Shown: positions 18,148 through 26,636, counted from the stretch's first letter. The stretch is DNA of 56,216 nt from Verrucomicrobiota bacterium (GCA_016713365.1 JADJPG010000063.1:1-56216); one strand, 5' to 3'. Numbers and translations: made by a program. The notes: a model not told the origin generated them from the sequence alone.

Positions 18148-19334
18148 TCAACATCACCAAACTCTACTGCGGCCTTTCCCAATCAGCCGATGCACTCCGT
18201 TACGGACAAGGCCACGGCGCGCCGGCCACCGCCGCCGAGCGCCGGCCCATCGTCGTCTGGAACATCACCCGTCGCTGCAACCTCAAGTGCATCCACTGCT
18301 ACTCGGACTCCGACGCCCGCGAGTATCCGGGCGAGCTGTCGCTGGAGCAGTGCCGCGGTGTGGTCGATGATCTGGCGCAATTCGGTGTGCCTGGAGTCCT
18401 GCTCTCGGGTGGCGAGCCACTGATCCATCCTCACTTCTTTGAGCTGGCCGGCTACGCTCGCGCTCAAGGCTTGCGCTTGACGCTTTCGACCAACGGCACC
18501 CTCATCGACCGCGCAGCCGCCCAGCGGCTCAAGGACACCGGTTTCGCCTACGTCGGCATTTCGCTCGACGGCATCGGCGCGACACACGATCACTTTCGCG
18601 GACGCCAGGGCGCATTCGAGAAAACAGTGGCGGCGTTCCGCCATTGCAAGGCCGTCGGCCAGAAGGTTGGTTTGCGCCTCACTCTTTCGACTCACAACAT
18701 CGCCGACCTCGACCGCATTCTTGATTTCATCGAAGCCGAGGACATCGACCGCGTGTGCTTCTATCATCTCGTTTACAGCGGACGCGGCAGCAACGTCGTC
18801 GATGTCACCCATGAGCAGACGCGGGCCGCAGTGGACAAAATCATCGACCGCACCGCGAGTTGGGCAGCCTTTGGTCGGCCGCGTGAAGTGCTCACCGTCG
18901 ATCAGCCTGCTGACGGCGCTTACCTTTACCTGCGCCTGCGAGAAGAGAATCCAGCCCGCGCCGAAGAAGTTCTGGAGCTGCTGCGCTGGAACGGCGGCGG
19001 GGCGCACGGCAGCGGCACCGGCATCGGCAACATCGACACGCAAGGAAACGTTCATCCCGACCAGTTCTGGCAAAGCCTCACGCTGGGGAACGTCAAGCAA
19101 CGTCCCTTCAGCGAAATCTGGAGCGACGCGAGCAACGAAACGCTGACGGCGTTGCGGAATCGCAATGGGAAGCTCGAAGGCAAATGCGCTGGTTGCCGGT
19201 TCCTGAACGTCTGCGGCGGCGGCTTCCGCGTGCGTGCCGTCCAGGTGCATGGCAACCTTTGGGCACCCGACCCGGCGTGCTATCTCCGTGACGAGGAGAT
19301 TGCTTCACGCGAAGTGGAACTCGTTGAAGGATGA
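18144..19334 (+). CDS. nirJ: NirJ-like radical SAM protein (heme d1 biosynthesis family)
   Basis: 396 residues. N-terminal KLYCGLSQSADALRYG is followed by the radical SAM motif C45-x3-C49-x2-C52 (CNLKCIHC), GVPGVLLSGGEPLIHPHFFE and LTLSTNGTLID. The SPASM C-terminus reads GKCAGCRFLNVCGGGFRVRA and then DPACYLRDEEI, characteristic of NirJ. NirJ removes propionate side chains from 12,18-didecarboxysiroheme during heme d1 synthesis. No NirS (cd1 nitrite reductase) or other d1 genes are visible here, and the nitrite reductase present is copper-type. The true product may therefore be another modified tetrapyrrole, or d1 genes may lie elsewhere. Confidence 0.85.
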   Translation: MINITKLYCGLSQSADALRYGQGHGAPATAAERRPIVVWNITRRCNLKCIHCYSDSDAREYPGELSLEQCRGVVDDLAQFGVPGVLLSGGEPLIHPHFFELAGYARAQGLRLTLSTNGTLIDRAAAQRLKDTGFAYVGISLDGIGATHDHFRGRQGAFEKTVAAFRHCKAVGQKVGLRLTLSTHNIADLDRILDFIEAEDIDRVCFYHLVYSGRGSNVVDVTHEQTRAAVDKIIDRTASWAAFGRPREVLTVDQPADGAYLYLRLREENPARAEEVLELLRWNGGGAHGSGTGIGNIDTQGNVHPDQFWQSLTLGNVKQRPFSEIWSDASNETLTALRNRNGKLEGKCAGCRFLNVCGGGFRVRAVQVHGNLWAPDPACYLRDEEIASREVELVEG

Positions 19335-19358
19335 TGAGGATTTTGAAGCCGCTTCTGG

Positions 19359-19670
19359 TTAACAAACCCCGGTCCGCTCCCGTCCGTAGTCGCTCATGCG
19401 CGCGGGGGTCCACGGCGGATCCCACACGACATTGACCTCGACGTCCTCGACTCCTTCGAGGTTGAGCAACGCGCATTTCACGCCCCAGGCGATGCTTTCG
19501 TGCATCGGACAACCCGGTGTGGTAAGCGTCATCGTTACGGTGACTTTCGCACTGTCGATGGCGATGCCGTAGATGAGGCCTAGATCCACGATGTTGCAGT
19601 CGATCTCCGGGTCCACGATCTGGCGAAGGGCCTGGCGGATGGTGGCTTCTTCAATCATGGCGGCGATCAT
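19359..19670 (-). CDS. MIP18-family (DUF59) Fe-S assembly-type protein
   Basis: 103 residues of the MIP18/DUF59 family (PF01883), related to SufT and PaaD: IRQALRQIVDPEIDCNIVDL, then LGLIYGI and MTLTTPGCPMHESI with the conserved Cys. The family helps deliver Fe-S clusters. It ends in an Arg/Cys tail. ATG 19670 overlaps the upstream membrane protein stop by 4 nt, so the two are coupled. It is convergent with nirJ, 24 bp apart. The operon suggests maturation of a metal enzyme made under denitrifying conditions. Confidence 0.88.
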   Translation of the reverse strand: MIAAMIEEATIRQALRQIVDPEIDCNIVDLGLIYGIAIDSAKVTVTMTLTTPGCPMHESIAWGVKCALLNLEGVEDVEVNVVWDPPWTPARMSDYGRERTGVC

Positions 19671-21064
19671 GCGGTTCCTTGTGCGGCGGGTTTGGGTTTG
19701 AACACGAGCGGTTCAAGGCGCGGGCGGACGAGATGGGAAAGCACTTTGCAGATGTTCGCGAGGAAAACCGTGACACTCGCCAGCAGCACACCGCAGCCGG
19801 CGCGCACACAACTCGCGTGGCCGAGTGCCGTCGCCACGCTGGTGAGCGTCAGCCCCACGACGAAGAGCCAGTAACCGACGGCCTGTAGAGCAGGCGAATA
19901 GAGGTCCGCCAGTGCGGGAACCTTGTTCCGCCCGATGGCCTTGCTGTAGCTCGCATACCAGACTAGGAAGGGGATCACCTTGTAGAGCATACCGAGGATG
20001 GCAAATGTGACCACGCCGATCAGAGCAAGGAATCCGTACGCACTTTCAAGCTGCGTCGTGAGCTCCGTCGCGGGCAGTTGCGGCCACGCGAGCACGATTC
20101 CCAGCCCCGACACCGGAGCCAGCAACGCTAGCGCCGTCAGGAAATACCTCATGCCCCAGTCGCGGTTTCGGCGTTTGCGGGCGCGCAGGATGGCGAAGAT
20201 TTCCCAGCCGTAAACGGCCAGCCCCGTCGCGACCACGAACGCAAAAACGATCTTCCAGGGGCTGGAGAACAGGATGGTGACGAACAGCCCGGCCAGTCCT
20301 GCGTTGAGCAGACCGAGCGACCATCCAGCGCGGTGGTGGTTCTGCACTTCGCTGAGAGTGAACATGGGCACCAGCTTGAAGGAAACCGACACGATCATCA
20401 TGACGAAAAAGCCCAGCCCACCGAGGTGCGCGTGCGCGTGCATCTGCGCCAGCGGCTCGAACGGACTGAAGCTCCAGCATTTCGCCGCCGTGAGATACAG
20501 CCCGGCGAGAATGGTGAATGACAGCCAGCCCAGCGATGACGCAATGCCGGCGGCCACGACGTTCCAGCGCGGGATGCGGGCCAGCGTCCTCGCGAGGTTG
20601 TAAACAAACAATCCGACTCCGGTCGCAAGCACTGATCCGAAGTGGCCGACTTGTTTCATGTCCCACGCCAGAAACATCGCCACCATCCCAACAAAGCCGA
20701 TGACATGCAGCGCGAAGTGCCAGCGCGCCAGCCGCTCGCTGTGCAGCCGCGTCTCCAGCGCCACCGGCACGAGCTGATACATCGCACCCATGATGACGGA
20801 GCAAATCCATCCGAGCACGAACAGGTGCGTCGCCGCGACAACCTCCGGGCCGTAATGATAGCCCGCCAGGATGATCGGCCGCGCCGTCAACCACGAGGCA
20901 CCCGCCAGCAACGCTGCAATGCCCGTCAGGATGAACCTTAACGGCAGCGCCACCGCCGGTGCATGAACATCCGCCACGGCGGCGCGTTTCGTCGGCAGAT
21001 GACAGGGCCTTTCCGCACGCGACGGATTAGGCGCGGCGGATGATGGTGATAAAACTTCCGTCAT
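19667..21064 (-). CDS. Heme-copper-oxidase-subunit-I-like / NnrS-like polytopic membrane protein
   Basis: 465 residues from ATG 21064, with about twelve hydrophobic helices. Histidines sit in helix ends as in heme-copper oxidases and NorB: H70 and H80 (GYHYGPEVVAATHLFVLGW), H209/H211/H213 (QMHAHAHLGGLGFF) and H243/H244 (VQNHHRAGW). Other family marks are MYQLVPVALE and SFKLVPMF. The HAHLG box recalls CcoN/NorB and NnrS. A complete set of catalytic ligands is not demonstrable by eye, so a working NO reductase or oxidase is only a possibility; an NnrS-like NO-protection protein is the other. It overlaps the DUF2249 gene upstream by 38 nt and the MIP18 gene by 4 nt. Confidence 0.65.
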   Translation of the reverse strand: MTEVLSPSSAAPNPSRAERPCHLPTKRAAVADVHAPAVALPLRFILTGIAALLAGASWLTARPIILAGYHYGPEVVAATHLFVLGWICSVIMGAMYQLVPVALETRLHSERLARWHFALHVIGFVGMVAMFLAWDMKQVGHFGSVLATGVGLFVYNLARTLARIPRWNVVAAGIASSLGWLSFTILAGLYLTAAKCWSFSPFEPLAQMHAHAHLGGLGFFVMMIVSVSFKLVPMFTLSEVQNHHRAGWSLGLLNAGLAGLFVTILFSSPWKIVFAFVVATGLAVYGWEIFAILRARKRRNRDWGMRYFLTALALLAPVSGLGIVLAWPQLPATELTTQLESAYGFLALIGVVTFAILGMLYKVIPFLVWYASYSKAIGRNKVPALADLYSPALQAVGYWLFVVGLTLTSVATALGHASCVRAGCGVLLASVTVFLANICKVLSHLVRPRLEPLVFKPKPAAQGTA

Positions 21065-21251
21065 GTTGTTCCTCAGTTTCGCCGCTGAAGCCGCGTTGTT
21101 CCAGCAACGGGTAAAGATGCAAGGGGCGGCGGTCCGTGTGCGCGCGGAGTTCCGCACGTTCTGGCAACTCTGAGAGCGTTTCCAAAATGACGACCATCGG
21201 CTGGGGTGGCTCCAGTCCGCGCGCATCCACATTCACTACCGCTTCATTCAT
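21027..21251 (-). CDS. Single-domain DUF2249 protein
   Basis: 74 residues from ATG 21251: MNEAVVNVDARGLEPPQPMV followed by ILETLSELPERAELRAHTD, LHLYPLLEQRGF and a final strand FITIIRRA. The DxRxLEPPxP opening is the classical DUF2249/TusA-like signature. A longer open frame exists upstream to 21530, but it would cover two operators (21286 and 21363), so the short form is preferred. It is the first gene of a DUF2249 - membrane protein - MIP18 operon. Confidence 0.78.
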   Translation of the reverse strand: MNEAVVNVDARGLEPPQPMVVILETLSELPERAELRAHTDRRPLHLYPLLEQRGFSGETEEQHDGSFITIIRRA

Positions 21252-21285
21252 GCCCCATATATCGTTGAGTTCAGGCGTGCGCGCT

Positions 21286-21299
21286 TTGACACGGATCAA
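21286..21299 (-). promoter_or_regulatory. Dnr/Fnr-type operator
   Basis: TTGACACGGATCAA lies 34 nt before the DUF2249 ATG at 21251, the same spacing as the glycosidase site. It faces leftward. Confidence 0.7.
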
Positions 21300-21362
21300 G
21301 CCTCCAGGAAGTTGCCGGCTCGTTACGCTGAAGTTCCGGCGGAACTGCCATCTTGAGAGAAG

Positions 21363-21376
21363 TTGATTCAGGTCAA
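21363..21376 (+). promoter_or_regulatory. Dnr/Fnr-type operator
   Basis: TTGATTCAGGTCAA lies 47 nt upstream of ATG 21424 of the flavoenzyme gene. Its sequence is identical to the site at 7132. With 21286 it makes a divergent promoter with two separate boxes. Confidence 0.75.
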
Positions 21377-21423
21377 ATCCATCCGCCTGCGGACAACTAC
21401 AGTGCGTGCCGCATGAGAATACG

Positions 21424-22839
21424 ATGTCACATCCAGTAATCATCCAGGGCGGCATGGGGGCCGGGGTTTCCAATTGGCGTCTGGCCAAGAGCGTGTCCAT
21501 CTGCGGCCAGATGGGCGTTGTCTCCGGCACTGCGTTGGACGTGATTCTCGCACGGCGGTTGCAGGAAGGCGACCCGGACGGCGACTTGCGGCGCGCGTTC
21601 AGCCGGTTTCCGGTGTCTGGGATGGCTCAACGCACGCTGGATCGCTACTTCATTCCGGGCGGCAAAGCGGCGTCGCAACCCTACAAGCCTGTTCCACTCC
21701 CCGCGCATCAACCAGGTCCGGCGTTGATCGAACTTACTGTGCTCGCCAATTTCGTCGAAGTATTCCTGGCGAAAGAGGGGCACGCCGGACTCGTCGGCAT
21801 CAACTACCTGGAGAAGATTCAACTGCCGACGCTGCCGTCGCTCTTCGGCGCGATGCTCGCCGGCGTGGATTATGTGCTGATGGGCGCAGGCATTCCCATG
21901 GCCATTCCGGGCATCCTCGATCAACTGTCGCGGGGCGAAGCGGTCCGGCTGAGGATTGATGTCGAGGACGCCGCGCCAGGAGAGGAGTTTTTCTGCTCGT
22001 TCGATCCAGCGACGTTCTGCGGAACGACTCCGCCCGCCCTGAAACGCCCGCGCTTTCTCGCCATCATTGCTTCCCACGTTCTCGCACAGGCGCTCGCACG
22101 CAAGGCGACGGGACAGGTGGACGGCTTTGTCGTCGAAGGCCCTACCGCCGGCGGACACAACGCCCCGCCGCGTGGCTCGTCACAAATGAACGAGCGTGGC
22201 GAACCAATCTATGGCTCGCGAGACGTGCCGGATCTCGAAAAGATCCGCGCATTAGGTTCGCCCTTCTGGCTCGCGGGTTCATACGCCACACCAGTCCGGC
22301 TGGCCGAGGCGTTGGGCTGCGGCGCGGCTGGCATTCAAGTCGGCACGGCCTTCGCCTTTTGCGAGGAGTCGGGCATCGCCTCCGACCTGAAGGCGCGCGT
22401 GCTGGATTCCAGCCGCAGACGGGAGATTGATACCTTTACTGATCCAACTGCCTCACCGACCGGCTTTCCGTTCAAGGTTGTCCGAATGGCTGGCACCATT
22501 TCCGAGCCGCCGGTCTATGCGGCGCGGCAACGTGTCTGCGATCTCGGCTACCTGCGTCGCGCCTATCGCAAGATGGACGGGACTCTTGGCTACCGCTGTC
22601 CGGGCGAACCGGAGGAGCTGTTCGTGTCGAAAGGGGGACGGCTTGCAGAAACTCAGGGCCGCAAGTGCGTCTGCAACGGGCTTCTCTCCACCATCGGTCT
22701 CGGCCAGATACAGGCGGACGAGTATCGCGAACCGGCCTTGCTCACCGCCGGTGATGACGTGAAGGAACTGGCCAGGTTTCTTCCTGCGGAGCAGGAAACC
22801 TACTCGGCGGCGGATGTCATCCGTCACCTGCTCGGATAA
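21424..22839 (+). CDS. Nitronate monooxygenase / FabK-like FMN protein
   Basis: About 471 residues. The opening PVIIQGGMGAGVSNWRLAKS is the NMO/FabK flavin-barrel signature. Later FVVEGPTAGGHNAPP carries the phosphate-loop and a His near the flavin, and FWLAGSYATPVRLAEALGCG and GIQVGTAFAFCEESG are the final barrel strands. The protein is longer than the usual 320-360 residues, with a Cys-containing C-terminal extension (GYRCPGEP, GRKCVCNGLLSTIGL). This resembles PfaD-like/large NMO subgroups. ATG 21424, with GAGAA upstream, is preferred to GTG 21406. The Dnr-type box upstream suggests a role linked to reactive nitrogen, but the substrate is unknown. Confidence 0.8.
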   Translation: MSHPVIIQGGMGAGVSNWRLAKSVSICGQMGVVSGTALDVILARRLQEGDPDGDLRRAFSRFPVSGMAQRTLDRYFIPGGKAASQPYKPVPLPAHQPGPALIELTVLANFVEVFLAKEGHAGLVGINYLEKIQLPTLPSLFGAMLAGVDYVLMGAGIPMAIPGILDQLSRGEAVRLRIDVEDAAPGEEFFCSFDPATFCGTTPPALKRPRFLAIIASHVLAQALARKATGQVDGFVVEGPTAGGHNAPPRGSSQMNERGEPIYGSRDVPDLEKIRALGSPFWLAGSYATPVRLAEALGCGAAGIQVGTAFAFCEESGIASDLKARVLDSSRRREIDTFTDPTASPTGFPFKVVRMAGTISEPPVYAARQRVCDLGYLRRAYRKMDGTLGYRCPGEPEELFVSKGGRLAETQGRKCVCNGLLSTIGLGQIQADEYREPALLTAGDDVKELARFLPAEQETYSAADVIRHLLG

Positions 22840-22918
22840 GTAGAGTAGGCGAAGTGGAGGGAGGCGGATTGAACTGACCGTAGTGGTCAGGGCCGCGTTT
22901 TCCACTTCGCCCCTCATC

Positions 22919-22951
22919 GAACCGGACATACGGATTTCCCGTGTCCGGCTC
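22919..22951 (-). ncRNA. Group II intron domain V
   Basis: The minus strand reads GAGCCGGACACGGGAAATCC, then GTATGTCCGGTTC: a 33-nt hairpin with the GAAA-type loop and GAGC/GTTC closing ends of domain V. It appears intact although the intron protein is broken. Confidence 0.85.
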
Positions 22952-23008
22952 TCCGGGTCTGTTTGGTCGCATCGCTTCAGGCCGTTCTACTCGGTGTCCA
23001 TCCGGCTT

Positions 23009-24005
23009 TCACCGGCAGTGGCCACAGTCCGTAGAACTCATGGGTTGCTCGTCCGGATACGCTTCCCACAGTGCGCGGGCGCAGGCGTGCTTGCGCCAGA
23101 GCCAACGTTTCATCCGCGTCGCCCCCACCACTTGGTCTTCCCAAACACCCGGCTGCTGTTGCGGTAGTGATAATACCCGCTCCAGCCGCGCAGGATTTGG
23201 TTGACCCGCTCCACCGTGGGTTTGACCCCGCGCCAGTGCGTCCAGTGGTTGAGTTCTTCGCGGATGACTTCGCGCAGGTGCTGCTGGCTCTTGGCGCCGG
23301 GTTCAACGTGCGGATAGTTCCGCCCGTGCCCTGCTTGTTCGGCAGGACTCGCCGCGTGCCATTCTTGTCTTCTTCCACCACGGGTGCTCGCAGCCATTGT
23401 TTGAGGAGTCGCAGCACGCTGCCATCGCTCACGCGCCGCGCCACCGCTCGCAGCAACTGCCGGTGCGGGATCGTGTCGAAGTATTTCGACAGGTCCGCGT
23501 CCAGCACTTCGGTGCGTCCGCTGCGCAGCGTTTGGACGATGGTGTCGAGGGCTTGATGCGCGTTGCGTTTGGGCCGGAAGCCGAAGCTGTGCGGATGAAA
23601 GTCCGCCTCAAATATCGGCATCAGCACCAGATACGCCGCCATCTGCGCCACTCGATCCTTCACTGTGGGAATGCCCAACGGTCGTTGCCCGCCGTTGCTT
23701 TTGGTATGTAAACCCGCCGCACCGGACGGGGCCGGTGAATCTTGGTTTGAGTTCACTCCTGCAACGTGTCGAGCCACGTCCGCTGCGTGTCGGTATCGCC
23801 GTGATCGAGCCGATGGTCTGACCATCCACTCCGGGCACACCGCCGTTGCGGGCCACCAACCGGAGCGCGTGCTCAGCAGGTCCAGTCGATACAACTCTCC
23901 GTAGAGACTCCAAAACCGCCACTTCCAGGTCGGCCTTGGCTTTGCGATAGAGCGCGATTTGGAGCTTCCGAACTTTCTCGGGAGTTTGTATCCCTCGCGG
24001 GCCAT
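23009..24005 (-). pseudogene. Group II intron reverse transcriptase/maturase remnant
   Basis: Fragments of the intron protein lie in at least three frames: an N-terminal piece (TPEKVRKLQIALYRKAKAD, LYGELYRLDLLS), the RT finger/palm start (RPLGIPTVKDRVAQMAAYLV, HSFGFRPKRNAHQALDTI, DADLSKYFDTIPH) and the maturase end (REELNHWTHWRGVKPTVERV, ILRGWSGYYHYRNS, final STDCGHCR). Directly after NKQGT, where PQGG and the YADD catalytic box should follow, the sequence jumps to the maturase region (GRNYPHVEPGAKSQQHL). The active site has therefore been deleted. Several further frameshifts are present. The element cannot make a working transcriptase. Confidence 0.88.
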
Positions 24006-24701
24006 CTCCCCGTCCTTCACCCCGCTTGCACGCATCAGAACAAGTGCCCTCCCTTCTCGCAGACTCGCGGAGTTGGGCGCGGCCGTCCGCGTCCAACGTC
24101 CACAAATCCACGATACTACGGAGGACTCCGACTTCTGCGGTCGCCACTCCCGTCTCACCGGTGGCACCGGCGAACAGAAGGTTGAGTTGCCTCACGACCG
24201 CAGACCTCCCAGCCCCTTCACGGCGCACTTCCCGACATGCTATCCACGCTGACCCCGCCGGAGGCTTTCCGCATGCTGACGGTTGTCCAGCAGGAAGTCG
24301 TCGGCCTTCGCCATTCCGGCGGGGCTCGGCTGGCTCCGGGATTTGCATTATCGGGGCTCATCGGATGTGGTTCATCTTCATTACAGCCTGTCGGTTCAGT
24401 ACCCCAACTGCTTTCCCCTCCCGGCCTCGCGGCGGGACAGGCATGGGGCTGTCGGTCGTGAACCGTCCAATTCGACCGGCGGGACTTTCACCCGCGTTGC
24501 GCGCCATTGCGCTGGCTGCTGCGCCGGATTTAAGCAGAAGGAAAGGCTGAGTATCCTGCGAAGAGGCGAAGCGTGCGAAGGGGAAGGTGATTTTCACCTC
24601 GGAACTCCGCCCACCATTTTGCAGGGAACCTGCCTGGATACTTCCAAAGTTTTCTTCGCCTCGTGTCACATTCCGGCGGGCTGTCTCGTCTCCCCTGCGA
24701 C

Positions 24702-25745
24702 ATGAAAACTCTATTGCGAATTGACGCCAGCGCGCGGAAACAAGGTTCACATTCCCGCGCACTGGCCGATCACTTTCAACACCGCTGGCTGGAAGCGCAT
24801 CCGGGCGGGAAGATTCTAACCCGCGATCTGGCCGAGAATCCCGTTCCGCACCTGGAGAACGCCACCATCAGCGCGTTTCTGACGAATGCCTCAAGCGGTC
24901 ACGCGCCTGTTCCAGGTGCGGTGCTTTCCGACGAACTCATCGCCGAACTAAAATCAGCCGAGCAGGTGTTGATCAGCAGCCCGCTCTACAATTTCAATCT
25001 GCCGTCCACGCTCAAGGCTTACCTTGACCACGTCGTTCGTTTCGGCCGGACGTTCGGCGCGAATGAAAGCGGATACTTCGGAATGCTCGCCGGCAAATCC
25101 GTCTGCGTGGTGACCGCGCGCGGCGGTAGTGCGGCGGACGGATTGGATGGCCTGGATTTTCAAGGACCGAGCCTCAAAGCAGTGTTTGAATTTTTGGGAT
25201 TCAACCGGGTTGATTGGATCGCCCTGACGGGAACGAGCAATGACGATGGCCAGTTGGAAACGCGCGCGGCGCAGGCCAGGTCTGCGCTGGATGCGTTGTT
25301 CGATCCGCAACCGGCGCAACCGTCCGCCGACAACATCGAGTGGCGCGGACTTTTCTCATTGCAGGACCGCGACGCCATCAACGCTCTTCGCGCCGCGCAG
25401 GTTCGCGCGATTCTCGCAGGCGACGCTCAATCCTACGCGCGCCATTGCACCGACGACGTGCTGTTGATGCTGCAAGGGCGCGATGTCGTTTCCGGACGTG
25501 CGCAATTCCTTGAATGCGAGACGCAGTTGTTCCAAACAACGAAGTTCGAAGTCATGCGACAGATTCCCCTGCGCGTGGAACGTCAAGACGACCTGGCAGT
25601 GGAATCCGGACGGCAGGAGTTGGCGACCGCGACCGGCTCGGCGCAGACGGAATCCTTCAAGGCGCGGCGCAAGTACACGCACGTCCTGCGCAAGACTGCG
25701 GCAGGCTGGCGCTTTGCCGTATTGATGTCCAATAATAGCCTTTGA
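24702..25745 (+). CDS. FMN-dependent NADH-azoreductase (AzoR-like) fused to a SnoaL/NTF2-like domain
   Basis: From ATG 24702 (MKTLLRIDASARKQGSHSRA), residues 1-200 are a flavodoxin-like AzoR domain: SSPLYNFNLPSTLKAYLDHV (flavin-binding), VVTARGG, and the C-terminal LGFNRVDWIALTG. After a Pro-rich linker (PQPAQPSADN), residues about 225-347 form a SnoaL/DUF4440 domain (INALRAAQVRAILAGDAQ, YARHCTDDVLLMLQG, YTHVLRKTAAGWRFAVL). AzoR enzymes reduce quinones and azo compounds using NADH. The fusion is uncommon. The ECF41 sigma gene starts 3 nt after its stop and also ends in a SnoaL-like domain, so the two form a regulatory pair. Confidence 0.85.
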   Translation: MKTLLRIDASARKQGSHSRALADHFQHRWLEAHPGGKILTRDLAENPVPHLENATISAFLTNASSGHAPVPGAVLSDELIAELKSAEQVLISSPLYNFNLPSTLKAYLDHVVRFGRTFGANESGYFGMLAGKSVCVVTARGGSAADGLDGLDFQGPSLKAVFEFLGFNRVDWIALTGTSNDDGQLETRAAQARSALDALFDPQPAQPSADNIEWRGLFSLQDRDAINALRAAQVRAILAGDAQSYARHCTDDVLLMLQGRDVVSGRAQFLECETQLFQTTKFEVMRQIPLRVERQDDLAVESGRQELATATGSAQTESFKARRKYTHVLRKTAAGWRFAVLMSNNSL

Positions 25746-25748
25746 GAC

Positions 25749-26636
25749 ATGGACGAGATGTCGCGCATTTTTGAGGAACACCGCCGCCTGCTCGAAGGCA
25801 TTGCGTATCGGATGCTCGGCACGCTGGCGGACGCGCAAGACGTCGTGCAGGACACCTGGCTCAAGTGGAGTCGTGCCGACGCGCGCGAAATCCGCGAGCC
25901 GCGCGCGTGGCTGGTGACCGTGTGCAGCCGGCTGGCGATGGACGTGATGAAGTCCGCGCGCAGGCAGCGCGAAACGTATTATGGAACGTGGCTGCCCGAA
26001 CCATTTCTCGACGAACGCGCGGCGAACCCCGCCGAACAGACGCACATTGACGACACCGTCTCGACGGCGCTGATGCTCGCGTTGGAGAAACTTTCGCCGG
26101 CGGAACGGGCCGCATTTTTGTTGCACGAAGTCTTCGCGTATCGCTTCGAGGAAATCGCCGCCATCCTCGACAAATCCGAAGCCGCATGCCGCAAACTCGC
26201 GTCGCGGGCACGGATGGCGGTGCGCGCCGCCAAGCCGCGATTCGAAGCTTCGCCGGAGGAACATCACCGCTTGCTCGACGCCTTTTTCAAAGCCGCTTAC
26301 GCGGGCGATGCAGAACATCTCAAAACTCTGCTGGTTGAGTCCGTCGAGTTGCACGCGGACGGCGGCGGCAAGGTGGAGACAGTGGCCACCGTGCTGCGCG
26401 GTTCGGAAGCCGTGGCGCAATTCTTCGTGCGCGTCCTGCACGAACGCCTCGCGGGCCGCGGCGAAGCAAAGATTGTGACGCGCTGGTTCAACGGCGTGCC
26501 CGGCGCGCTCGTTTACGAAAGCGGCGCGCTCGTGACCGCACTCAGCGTCGCGATCGACGCCGGCGCAATCCACCGGATTTACGCCCTGCGCAACCCGGAC
26601 AAACTGGCGGCTTTCCCCAACGCGCTTCCCGAGTGA
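25749..26636 (+). CDS. ECF41-type RNA polymerase sigma factor with SnoaL-like C-terminus
   Basis: 295 residues. Sigma region 2 appears as FEEHRRLLEGIAYRMLG and DVVQDTWLKWSR, with PRAWLVTVCSRLAMDVMKSA. Region 4 is LSPAERAAFLLHEVFAYRFE, EIAAILDKSEAACRKLASRA. A SnoaL-like extension follows (LLDAFFKAAYAGDAEHLKTL, then a Gly-Gly-Lys loop and a final YALRNPDKLAAF). The WLPEP motif and NPDK end are hallmarks of ECF41, whose extension acts as a built-in control domain in place of an anti-sigma factor. ECF41 genes usually sit by an oxidoreductase they regulate, here the azoreductase fusion. Confidence 0.9.
   Translation: MDEMSRIFEEHRRLLEGIAYRMLGTLADAQDVVQDTWLKWSRADAREIREPRAWLVTVCSRLAMDVMKSARRQRETYYGTWLPEPFLDERAANPAEQTHIDDTVSTALMLALEKLSPAERAAFLLHEVFAYRFEEIAAILDKSEAACRKLASRARMAVRAAKPRFEASPEEHHRLLDAFFKAAYAGDAEHLKTLLVESVELHADGGGKVETVATVLRGSEAVAQFFVRVLHERLAGRGEAKIVTRWFNGVPGALVYESGALVTALSVAIDAGAIHRIYALRNPDKLAAFPNALPE

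Larger units (their letters stand above)
22870..24520 (-). mobile_element. Degenerate group II intron
   Basis: A retroelement remnant on the minus strand. Its 5' part, read leftward from about 24515, has the conserved intron opening region (GCGGGTGAAAGTCCCGCCGG). It is followed by a frameshifted intron-encoded protein and, at the 3' end, a canonical domain V (22919-22951) and a domain VI-like hairpin. Exact borders are estimates because no empty site is available. It sits between the flavoenzyme stop and the azoreductase gene, in noncoding DNA. Confidence 0.85.

Noticed and set aside
21027..21530. Longer 167-codon form of the DUF2249 protein
   Set aside because: It would run through two operators; the family domain begins right after ATG 21251.
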